A stretch of 64,000 nucleotides of DNA from Candidatus Anammoximicrobium sp. (GTDB taxonomy: Bacteria > Planctomycetota > Planctomycetia > Pirellulales > Pirellulaceae), in the NCBI GenBank assembly GCA_012515235.1, contig JAAYYU010000337.1, forward strand, positions 29,807 through 93,806, read 5' to 3'. A program made the position numbers and the translations under genes. A model generated the notes under the pieces. It was not told where the DNA came from, did not search any database, and saw only the letters and a list, made by a program, of their open reading frames with translations. Shown here one piece after another: positions 7,209 through 14,605 of the stretch; the stretch's first letter is position 1, and the number at the start of each line of letters is the position of its first letter.

Positions 7209-9719
7209 TCAGGGAGCCGGTTCTTTTTTCCCGGGCTTGCTGCTGAAGTCCGCGTCCGCGGCGAGGCCGGCGATGGGCTTGCCGTCCAGACCGACGAGGC
7301 GGGCGCAAGCCTGCCAGCCGCCTTGGCCTTGGGTGACTTTCAGCATCAGCAGGTTGGCACCCTTTCGGAGGTGAATCGAAGCGGTGTCCTGGTTGGGAAC
7401 CGCGCCGCGGTCCGTGTTGTTTGCGTGGACGACGACGCCGTTCAGCCAGGCCTTGACACCGTCGTCGCTGCCGAGCAAGAGGAGGGCATCGCCATCCTGC
7501 GGCGCGAGGACGTGGGTCTTCAAATAGGCGACGCAATCGGTTTGTCCGGGAAAGACGATCCACAGATTGACCATGTCGGCAGGCGGCACGGGCTGCCAGG
7601 ACACTGCTTGGCCTTGTTTTTCGGGGCCGAATTCGATCGCGAAGAGATTCTCTGCACCGCTCACTCCGGTTTGGCGGTAAGGACCGCACACGAGCCAGTC
7701 GCGGAGGAACGGGCCGGGCTGGGGCTTGCCCCGCAGGGCCGCCGCTCGTCCGACGATGTCGGCCGAGTGGCAGTTGGCCAGGATTGCGGCCGCGGCGTCT
7801 GCCGCGGCTTGAGGGTGCGATTCGGCCAGTTTCTCGCCAATGCCGATCGCCGCGACTGCCGCTTCGTGGACCAGGCCGGCGTCGGTCAGGTGTGGCAAGA
7901 CCGACTCCAGCGCGGATTGCGTAGGGATCTGGCCAAGTTGGCTCAGGGCCTGACGTTTCTCTTCGACGCGGCGGGCCGCGGTCAAGGCCTGAGCGAGCAG
8001 TGCGACGCGCCGGGCGGGATCCGCTTCGTGTCCGATCAGCTTGACAAAGCCGCGCAGGGCCAGGACGTGCAGATTGGCGTCGGGGGTGGTGCGGGCCAAA
8101 TCCAACAGTGGTGTCGCGGGCGCCGCGTCCGGCCAATCCGCCAGCACGCGTGCGGCTTCCTTTGCCAGTTCGAGGTCTGTGTCTTGGGCCGAAGCCAGTG
8201 CCAGGTTCAGCGCGTCGGGCGTGCCCAGGGCGGTCAACAACGGGAGCCACTGACGTCGTTGGCTGGCCGAGCCGCCGTTGATTGCGCCGATCACGCGGCG
8301 GGTGGCCTGCCCCTTGTCGCGGCTGGCTTGGCACACGGCGTAGAGGGTCTTCTGCAGCGGCTCGCGATCGGCCTGGGATCGCTGTTTGCCGGCCAGGTCC
8401 AGCAGCGCTTCGAGCGTTTCCTCCGCAGCCAGTTCGCGGAGGGATTCCAACGCGGCGAGGCGGACCGGTTCCGCGTCGGCAGACGCGTTTCGCAGCAGTA
8501 CGTTCGCGAAGCCGGTGTCGCCACGCTGGCCCAACACGCGCAGCAGTTCGGTTTTTGCCGGAGTCTGTGATGTTTCGATCTCGCGGAGCAGAGCTTCGTC
8601 CACGCCGGGGCCGTGGATTCGAGCCAGCGTGTCACGGGCGGCACGGCGCTCGGCCCCTTGGCCGTTCGCGGCCGCCTGGGCCAGTGCGGGGATGGCCGCC
8701 GGGGCGTTCAGTTCAGCCAGTGCGCGCCAAGCGGCCACTCGTACCGCCAGATGCGGGCTTTCGGCCGCCGCGAGCACGGTGGGCAGCGATTCGGCGCCGC
8801 ATCGGAGATGTGCGTCCAGGACGGCCAACTGCGATCCAGCGGGCAGCGACGCCCACTGGGCGCGGCAGGCCGCGATGACTTGCGGATCCGCCAATTCGCG
8901 GATCAGTTGGAGCGCGGCGGTCCGGATGGGGACGTCGTCGCCGGAGAGGGCTTGGGTCATCAACGCCCCACGCTGACCGGCCTCGGCCAGAACAAGTCCC
9001 CGCCACGCCGCGGCCCGGAACGGAGACGGAAGCGGTCCGGCAAGCAGGCGGCGATACAGGGCGGCTGCGCCCGGCGCGTCTCCGTCTGCCTGCGCGTGTT
9101 CGGCGCATCGCAGCAGGCTTTCAAGCACCGCATGGCGAAGGGCGGGTGGCATCTTCTCCCGCGCGGCGGACAGCGCAGCGATCGCATCCTGGCCGCCGAT
9201 TCTCCCCAGCGCGGAGGCTGCGGTGGCGGCGAGCGTCGGGTCCGCAGCGGCCAGCAGCGGCACCAGCCACGGCACCGCCTGCCGATCGCGGCGCCAGCCC
9301 AGCGAGTCGATCAGGCCCGCCTGGATCGAGCCGGAACTCTTGCCCGTTGCCTCGCGCAAAGCCGCGCACGCTTCGGGACAGGGCATCCCTTCCAGAGCGT
9401 ACCGTGCCGCGTGCGACGTACGCTCCTCCAGGAGTAGTGCAGCCAGCGCGGGCACGGCGCGCTGGCTGCCGATGATCCTCAGCTTCTGGCAAGCGGCACA
9501 CTTCTGCGGCGCGCCGGCCGCTGACTGCAGCGTGGCAATCAGGTCCCGCTCCTCGTCCGCCCGAACGGTTGCGGTGATCAAAATGATCAGGCTGACGGCA
9601 AGCGTCGTTCGTGACCGCAGCTTGGGGCTGCGTCCCAATTGAGGCGGGACGGAGTCCCTGCCTGATTGGGCTGCGGCCGCAGGCGACGTTCCGACCGGAT
9701 GCGAGGGTTGTGCGTTCAT
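7209..9719 (-). CDS. Exported HEAT-repeat protein with C-terminal jelly-roll-like domain
   Basis: 836 residues from ATG 9719 (gGAG 9 bases upstream). A hydrophobic segment (TLAVSLIILITATVRA, near residue 40) serves as signal or anchor after a long N-region. Residues ~60-640 are tandem HEAT/PBS-lyase-like helical repeats (for example AVPALAALLLEE, AVRVAAWRALAEL, VRLAALESLREL). The last ~170 residues form a beta domain with LLLGSDDGVKAWLNG and LMLKVTQGQGGW, as in the galactose-binding-like domains of planctomycete hydrolases. It probably acts as a protein- or glycan-interaction scaffold outside the cytoplasm. A CAACQK motif lies near the N-terminus but not as CxxCH. The downstream gene order on this strand places it after the oxidoreductase at 9775, likely one operon. 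Confidence 0.85.
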   Translation of the reverse strand: MNAQPSHPVGTSPAAAAQSGRDSVPPQLGRSPKLRSRTTLAVSLIILITATVRADEERDLIATLQSAAGAPQKCAACQKLRIIGSQRAVPALAALLLEERTSHAARYALEGMPCPEACAALREATGKSSGSIQAGLIDSLGWRRDRQAVPWLVPLLAAADPTLAATAASALGRIGGQDAIAALSAAREKMPPALRHAVLESLLRCAEHAQADGDAPGAAALYRRLLAGPLPSPFRAAAWRGLVLAEAGQRGALMTQALSGDDVPIRTAALQLIRELADPQVIAACRAQWASLPAGSQLAVLDAHLRCGAESLPTVLAAAESPHLAVRVAAWRALAELNAPAAIPALAQAAANGQGAERRAARDTLARIHGPGVDEALLREIETSQTPAKTELLRVLGQRGDTGFANVLLRNASADAEPVRLAALESLRELAAEETLEALLDLAGKQRSQADREPLQKTLYAVCQASRDKGQATRRVIGAINGGSASQRRQWLPLLTALGTPDALNLALASAQDTDLELAKEAARVLADWPDAAPATPLLDLARTTPDANLHVLALRGFVKLIGHEADPARRVALLAQALTAARRVEEKRQALSQLGQIPTQSALESVLPHLTDAGLVHEAAVAAIGIGEKLAESHPQAAADAAAAILANCHSADIVGRAAALRGKPQPGPFLRDWLVCGPYRQTGVSGAENLFAIEFGPEKQGQAVSWQPVPPADMVNLWIVFPGQTDCVAYLKTHVLAPQDGDALLLLGSDDGVKAWLNGVVVHANNTDRGAVPNQDTASIHLRKGANLLMLKVTQGQGGWQACARLVGLDGKPIAGLAADADFSSKPGKKEPAP

Positions 9720-9774
9720 GGGGGACATCTCCGTGGCGTGACCGAGTGTGTGCTCCGTGCTCGGGCGATCCAAC

Positions 9775-11112
9775 TCACAGCCGCCAGGGTGGACGCGGCG
9801 TGTAGGCCAGCAGGCGATTGGCCTGATTGTCGCCGGGGAATTCCTCTGCGACCGGATCCCACTGGACTCGCCGCCCTAGCGCCAGGGCGATGCCGCCGAC
9901 GAGGATCAAGGTCATGCTGGCGACGGAGGTCTGCGGTTCGCCGATCGTCGGCCGTCGCGTGCGGATGCAGTCGAGGAAATTGCCGGAATGGCTGGTGCTG
10001 TGATACACGCGGAAGTCGCCGGGGCGCAACGGTTCCCGCAGGATACTGGCCGGGTGGGAAACAAGGTTGCTGCGATCGACCGCGATCCGTCCCTCGCTGC
10101 CCACGAAGCACGCGCCGCCCTCGGCGCCGACACTCTCGCCGGGGTATCCGGTGGAGTGAATCATGACGCCGTTGGCGTAGCGATAGTGGACGGCCCCGTT
10201 GTCCGGCCAGGCTTCCACGATCTCGGCGGGATCGGGGTTGATGGTCCAGCGGACGATGTCGTAGTGATGCGGACTCCAATTCAAATCCCCGACGAAGAGT
10301 CCGGAGATTGCATGGCCGGCCTGGCCGGAGTAAGGCCGCCACGGCAGCGGGCCCAGCCAGAGGTCCCAATCGAAGCCGTCCGGCACCGGTTGCGACTCGT
10401 CGGAGGTCCAGTTGGCGGGAACAAACGCGCCGGGCGAGCGGTAGGCATAGACCTCTTTCAGGCGGCCGATCCGCCCGTTGCGCACCAGATCGCAGGCCAG
10501 CCGAAACTTGCCGTCGTACTCCGACCGCTGTTGCATGCCCGCCTGATAGACACGGCCGAAGCGCTGGCAGGTCTCTACCAGGTTGCGTCCCTCGCGCACG
10601 GTGGTGCAAATGGGCTTCTCGCAGTACACGTCTTTCCCCGATCTGGCCGCCATCGTGGCCATCAGGGCTGCCCAGTGATAAGGCAAGGCCAGCAGCACGG
10701 CATCGATGTCAGGCCGGGCGAGGATTTCGCGGAAATCGTTGTAGGCCTGGACGCCGTGGTAGCCGGCCTGGCCGAACTTCTCGGCGTAGATCTGGTTACA
10801 TCGCTGGTGCGCCCGTTGGCGGCGTTCCTTCCGCACGTCGCAGACGGCCAGCACCTGGACATCGTCGCGCGCGATGTAGCCGCCGGGCACGTAGGTCCAC
10901 GCGCCGCCCAGCAAGTGCCCCGTGCCTTGGCCGCCCAGCCCGATGAAGCTCATCCCGATCCGCTCGCTGGGCGGTGTGTGGCCGTCGCGGCCCAGCGCGG
11001 CAGCCGGGATCAGACTCGGCGCGGCCAGCGCCGTCGCGGCGCCGGCGGCCAAGAATCGCCGCCGATTCAGGAATCGGGAACGGCCAGTTCGCAGATTGCC
11101 TTCGGTCCTCAT
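9775..11112 (-). CDS. Tat-exported Gfo/Idh/MocA oxidoreductase
   Basis: 445 residues from ATG 11112 with gggag 7 bases upstream. The N-terminus FLNRRRFLAAGAATALAAPS is a twin-arginine signal, so a folded cofactor-bearing enzyme is exported. The Rossmann region FIGLGGQGTGH and the EKP motif (KDVYCEKPICTTVREG) identify the Gfo/Idh/MocA family of NAD(P)-dependent sugar dehydrogenases; the C-terminal alpha/beta domain contains WDLWLGPLPWRPY and the DIVRWTI segment typical of the exported planctomycete subgroup. Substrate unknown, probably a sugar or polyol. The gene overlaps nothing and is followed 55 bases later by the HEAT protein. Confidence 0.92.
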   Translation of the reverse strand: MRTEGNLRTGRSRFLNRRRFLAAGAATALAAPSLIPAAALGRDGHTPPSERIGMSFIGLGGQGTGHLLGGAWTYVPGGYIARDDVQVLAVCDVRKERRQRAHQRCNQIYAEKFGQAGYHGVQAYNDFREILARPDIDAVLLALPYHWAALMATMAARSGKDVYCEKPICTTVREGRNLVETCQRFGRVYQAGMQQRSEYDGKFRLACDLVRNGRIGRLKEVYAYRSPGAFVPANWTSDESQPVPDGFDWDLWLGPLPWRPYSGQAGHAISGLFVGDLNWSPHHYDIVRWTINPDPAEIVEAWPDNGAVHYRYANGVMIHSTGYPGESVGAEGGACFVGSEGRIAVDRSNLVSHPASILREPLRPGDFRVYHSTSHSGNFLDCIRTRRPTIGEPQTSVASMTLILVGGIALALGRRVQWDPVAEEFPGDNQANRLLAYTPRPPWRL

Positions 11113-11164
11113 CGCGTTACTCCCGTCCAGACCAAATTGCCGTCCGCATTTCGCCAGCGCCACG

Positions 11165-11175
11165 TTTGCTACAAT
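11165..11175 (+). promoter_or_regulatory. Extended -10 promoter element
   Basis: tttgcTACAAT with a TGn extension directly before TACAAT (11170-11175). No good -35 box is seen at normal spacing, as expected for an extended -10. It would start transcription near 11182, 50 bases before the remnant ORF at 11231 and ahead of the DUF362 gene. Confidence 0.45.
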
Positions 11176-11230
11176 ATCCGACAGCTACGCCGCGCTCAAC
11201 GCCCACCTGACACGTCCGAGGAGGATTCTC

Positions 11231-11473
11231 ATGCGCCCGACCCTTCGCTTTCTGAGCGACAAACTAATCAAGCGGGTGCTGCAGTCCGCTCCGCCAACGC
11301 TTCCGCAGCAGGAAAAGAACTCACCAACCGGATGGAGTTCGAGGCGCGCCGGTACGGACAGGAACATCTTTCGCCCCGTGAAACGCCCCCAGAGCGGACG
11401 AGCCGGCTTGACGGCGAGAAATCAGATGATAAGTTCCGGTCACACGTGCAGAGGTGCGGTGGTGCGTTGCTGA
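11231..11473 (+). pseudogene. 5' remnant of a probable MttB-type methyltransferase gene
   Basis: ATG 11231 has a strong gaggag-type ribosome site 5-8 bases upstream, and the first residues MRPTLRFLSDKLIKRVL match what I know of trimethylamine:corrinoid methyltransferase-family N-termini (RPxLRFLSDELIERI). After residue ~18 the frame turns into sequence with no family character (PPTLPQQEKNSPTGWSS) and ends at 80 codons, against ~480 for the family. I read this as the start of a gene whose body was deleted, leaving promoter, ribosome site and first codons. DUF362 proteins and corrinoid methyltransferases can be neighbours in planctomycetes (recollection, not checked). Alternatively it is a short real ORF. 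Confidence 0.45.
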
Positions 11474-11493
11474 GAATCCGGCAGTCTCCAGAA

Positions 11494-12726
11494 ATGCTTG
11501 CCCACAATCCCCTCGTCAGTTCGCGGACGAATCCGCCGGTGCAGGTGACGCACGGCAACGGGCCGTACGTCAACACGCGCCGGGCCCTGGAATCCGTTGA
11601 TCTCTCGCCAGTCCGTGGGAAACGGGTGCTGCTGAAGCCGAACGTGGGCCGAGTGGCGACTGCGGGCTCCGGGATCGTCACGCACCCGGAGGTAGTCGCG
11701 GCCGCGATCGACGCCTTTCGAGAAGCCGGGGCGGAGGTGGCCGTGGGCGAGAGCCCGATCGCGGGCGTCCGCGTCCCGGAGGCCTTTGCAGCGTCTGGAA
11801 TGGCGGCCATCGCGGCCCCACGCAATTGTCCCTTGATCGACATGGACCGCCGTCGTTTTGTGCCTGTACCCGTACCGGACGGGCTTGTCATCCAGGCATT
11901 GAAGGTCTGCCCGGAGGTCCTGGAATTCGACTTCCTGGTATCCGTGCCGGTGATGAAGATGCACATGCACACGGGCGTGTCGCTGTCTGTAAAGAACATG
12001 AAAGGCTGCCTTTGGCGGCGGAGCAAAGTCGAGTTTCACATGCTGCCGCCGGCCGCGGGCAGCCGGCACAAGCCCATCGACCTGGCCATCGCGGACATGG
12101 CCTCCGTGCTCCGGCCTCACCTGGCCATCGTCGACGGCACGGTGGGCATGGAGGGCCTGGGTCCGAGCGCGGGCCAGCCGAAGCCGCTGGACGCGGTGGT
12201 GGTCAGCGCCGATGCCTTCGCCGCCGACGCCGTGGCTTGTGCACTGATGGGGACGGCGGCGGAACAGATCCCGCATTTGAGCCTCGGCGCCGAGCGCGGC
12301 CACGGGGTCGTCGATCTGCAGCGACTGTGCGTGACGTCGGAGCATTGGCGCGACTGGATTTCGCCCTTCGCCCAGCCGCCGGAAAACCTGACGATCGAGT
12401 TTCCCAACATCACCGTCCACGACCAGCAATCGTGCAGCGCCTGCCAGTCCACGCTACTGCTGTTTCTGACTCGCTACAAGGACCGCCTGTTCGATTACTT
12501 CCCCGCCGAAACCACGGTGCAGATCGCCATTGGCAAAGGTTGCGGGGAAATGCCGCAGGGCTCGCTCTTGATCGGCAATTGCACCGCGCACCAGCGGGAC
12601 AAGGGCATCTTTGTCCCCGGCTGCCCGCCCGTCGGCAGTCAGATCCTGGCCGCCCTCGCTGGCCAACGCTCGGCAACGTCACCACGCTGTTCGTCAACGC
12701 AGGACGATGTTCCAGACCAGCCATGA
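11494..12726 (+). CDS. DUF362 domain protein
   Basis: About 410 residues from ATG 11494; other in-frame starts exist upstream. The core VLLKPNVGR.....GIVTHPEVVAAAIDAFREAGA and the VSVPVMKMHMHTGVSLSVKNMKG segment are the hallmarks of DUF362, a family linked to iron-sulfur and redox proteins. A Cys pair CSAC and a further KGCG/GNC motif near the C-terminus could bind a cluster or metal, but no full ferredoxin CxxCxxCxxxC is present. No signal peptide, so cytoplasmic. Biochemical role unknown. It follows the methyltransferase remnant and is followed by palindromic repeats that may end its transcript. Confidence 0.82.
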   Translation: MLAHNPLVSSRTNPPVQVTHGNGPYVNTRRALESVDLSPVRGKRVLLKPNVGRVATAGSGIVTHPEVVAAAIDAFREAGAEVAVGESPIAGVRVPEAFAASGMAAIAAPRNCPLIDMDRRRFVPVPVPDGLVIQALKVCPEVLEFDFLVSVPVMKMHMHTGVSLSVKNMKGCLWRRSKVEFHMLPPAAGSRHKPIDLAIADMASVLRPHLAIVDGTVGMEGLGPSAGQPKPLDAVVVSADAFAADAVACALMGTAAEQIPHLSLGAERGHGVVDLQRLCVTSEHWRDWISPFAQPPENLTIEFPNITVHDQQSCSACQSTLLLFLTRYKDRLFDYFPAETTVQIAIGKGCGEMPQGSLLIGNCTAHQRDKGIFVPGCPPVGSQILAALAGQRSATSPRCSSTQDDVPDQP

Positions 12727-12751
12727 CTCCCCTGGAAGACGGCCGCTTCGC

Positions 12752-12918
12752 CACCACGCTGGCAAGCAGCGTGGTGGCCGAACGCGACGCGGGGCGGGGC
12801 GACCTCTGGTCTTGAACATGGCTCCACGCTGGCAAGCACCGTGGTGGCCGAACGCGGCGCGGGGCGGGGCGACGCCTGGTCTTGAACATGGCACCACGCT
12901 GGCAAGCAGCGTGGTGGC
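12752..12918 (+). repeat. Three ~70-bp palindromic repeat units (family A)
   Basis: Each unit centres on the palindrome ccacgctggcaagcagcgtgg (copies near 12754, 12823 and 12893; the middle one has one mismatch) joined by a conserved arm (gaacgcggcgcggggcgg, ggtcttgaacatggc). Two more units of the same family occur at 21479-21576. The array lies between the convergent DUF362 and Nudix genes, where it could end transcription from both sides. Confidence 0.9.
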
Positions 12919-12932
12919 CTACCTGCTACCTG

Positions 12933-13604
12933 CTAGATTGATTCGTTCAAAGAGCCCCCGATTACGTCCAGTAGGGCGCCCAAGATCAGCGCCGTCGCGC
13001 CCCAGATGTGCCGGCCTTGGAACGTGATGCACGGCGCTCGGAACGACAGACTGCCTCGGGTAATCGTGCAAGTCTCGTAGTTTCGCTCGTTCATCAAATG
13101 CGGCAGGGGCACTTCCAGTAATTCGGCGACCTCGCGGGCATCCGGGCAAAACTTCGGCCGCTGCGGCGTTACGGCCACCAGCGGATGGACCAAGAAGTTG
13201 CTGGGGTAGACGAACAACGGCGGCAAGGCTCCGAGGACCGTGACTTCGTTCGGGGCGACGCCCAATTCCTCGTGCAACTCGCGCAAGGCGCACGCTTCCG
13301 CCGTTTCGCCCGGTTCCGCCCCGCCGCCGGGCAAACTGATTTGTCCCGCGTGATAGATCATGGACATCGGCCGCAGAATCAGCGGAAGATGCCATTGCCC
13401 GCCCGCCAAATAGAACAGCGCGGTCACCGCCGCCGGTTTCGCATCCGCCCCCGCCGGCCCGCGGTGCCGGCCGAAGCTCAACTCCGGGGCAAACCGCCGA
13501 TAGCACGAGGCGGGCCAAGCATCGGCGGCAAGCCGCCCCCGCCATGCTTCCGTCATTCGAGCGAATTCTTCCTTGGCTTTTGCCATCGGTCCATCACCGG
13601 TCAT
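12933..13604 (-). CDS. Nudix hydrolase, CoA-pyrophosphatase-like
   Basis: About 223 residues. A complete Nudix box is present: GGAEPGETAEACALRELHEELGV fits Gx5Ex7REUxEExGU. Upstream lies HAGQISLPGG, the arrangement of the CoA diphosphatase (NudL/YeaB-type) group, in which LPGG(G) directly opens the box. It should cleave a nucleoside-diphosphate-linked substrate such as CoA, giving housecleaning of oxidised cofactors in the cytoplasm. Starts at 13604 (MTGDGPMAKAK) and 13586 (MAKAKEEF) are both possible; neither has a clear ribosome site. It overlaps nothing and its 5' side adjoins the DUF4058 pseudogene. Confidence 0.85.
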   Translation of the reverse strand: MTGDGPMAKAKEEFARMTEAWRGRLAADAWPASCYRRFAPELSFGRHRGPAGADAKPAAVTALFYLAGGQWHLPLILRPMSMIYHAGQISLPGGGAEPGETAEACALRELHEELGVAPNEVTVLGALPPLFVYPSNFLVHPLVAVTPQRPKFCPDAREVAELLEVPLPHLMNERNYETCTITRGSLSFRAPCITFQGRHIWGATALILGALLDVIGGSLNESI

Positions 13605-13659
13605 CGGGCACTTGGTTCTGTTGCAAGGCGTACCACAATCCGTCGGCCGAAGCAACGCT

Positions 13660-14098
13660 ACAGACACCCCAAACCGGATCGTGGCGCTGCTGGAGATCGT
13701 CTCGCCGAGGGATCAGGATCGGAAACTCTCCCTGGCTCCGTTTGTGGACCTGGCGACATCGGCGTTGCGGAAAGGCCACCCGTTGCTGATTGCCGTCGTA
13801 TTTCCGCCGGGGCCGCACGATCGTCAGGAGATCCCCGGCGCGGTCTGGGCTGAGTTCGACGGGATCGAAGCGGCGCAGTACCGTCAGTCGTGCGAGAAGC
13901 CCCTGACCCTGGTAGCCTACGCGACCAAGCCTGCCCCTGAGCGCTTACGTGCCGCCGATCGCCGTGCGAGCCACGCTGCCGAACATGCCGCTGTTCCTTA
14001 TCGCCACCTGGGTATGTCGACGTCCCGCTGGAAGACCCTGCGTGCAAGCTTGGCGCGACGTTCCGGACCGCTGGCGCCGAGTGATCGAGGCGGATTGA
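13660..14098 (+). pseudogene. Frameshifted DUF4058-family pseudogene
   Basis: Frame 1 encodes RIVALLEIVSPRDQDRK.....HPLLIAVVFPPGPHDRQEI..VWAEF..... EKPLTLVAYA, which matches the C-terminal half of DUF4058 proteins (VVAVIELVSPxNK, VDVFPPGPRDPxG, PLTLAAY). The family's closing block then appears in pieces in other frames: TLPNMPLFL in frame 2, GYVDVPLEDP in frame 3, and AWRDVPDRWRRVIEAD ending at the TGA 14096-14098 again in frame 2. At least three frameshifts and loss of the N-terminal half make it a decayed gene. The 5' boundary is approximate. Confidence 0.7.
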
Positions 14099-14434
14099 CG
14101 GGTCGCTCCCCGCAGGATAAACTCCAAGGCAAGGAACGGGAAATCTTCGCCGGTCGCGATTCCAAGCTGGCCGAAATTCGCAAACGCCGCCGCTGCCAAC
14201 GCCAAGCCTGCCACGGCAACCGCCAAGCCGCTTCGACGACCACTCCCTCTCGCCGTCCCATCGACTTCGTCGCCCTGCGGGCCCTGATCGCAATCGCCAG
14301 CGGGCGGGAACTGCTCGGCTTGCGCCACCCTCGTTCTGGCCAGCGATTGCCTGCAGGCCGGCTGCGTCCCCCATGATTGCCTGTCGCTGTAGGACGAAGC
14401 CGACGAGTTACGTGAGGCGTTGCCGAGTTGACCG
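14099..14434. other. Gene-poor stretch with a weak minus-strand ORF
   Basis: A minus-strand frame from GTG 14328 contains a hydrophobic run (GLAVAVAGLALAAAAFANF) that looks like a membrane segment, but there is no ribosome site, the frame runs into the DUF4058 remnant and the rest is composition-driven. It may be a fragment of a small membrane protein. Nothing else was seen. Confidence 0.25.
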
Positions 14435-14546
14435 CCTGTTGAAGAAGGCGACAGGCACCTCGCGGTAGTCGCTCTTCGTTCCGTCTTTTTTCACGCAGCT
14501 CGGAGCCCATGCAGTTCGGAGCAAGCCTTCCCTTTTTCAACGGGCG
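14435..14546. repeat. Dispersed terminal-inverted-repeat element (family C, copy 1)
   Basis: Begins cctgttgaagaaggcgac and ends ccctttttcaacggg, imperfect inverted ends, with internal landmarks gacaggcacctcgcgg and ctcggagccca shared with copies at 17704-17795 and 55499-55604. About 110 bp and non-coding, like a small MITE- or REP-type element. Copies 1 and 2 flank the 14606-17584 gene in the same orientation. Confidence 0.8.
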
Positions 14547-14605
14547 GCCAGGTCCGCAGGCCTCGAAATGCTCCGCACCAGCCGTGTGGCGGGCTTCCGC
14601 CTTCG

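Noticed and set aside
9988..11493. Plus-strand open frame running into the DUF362 gene
   Set aside because: It is the antisense shadow of the Gfo/Idh/MocA gene; only the part from 11494 has DUF362 content.
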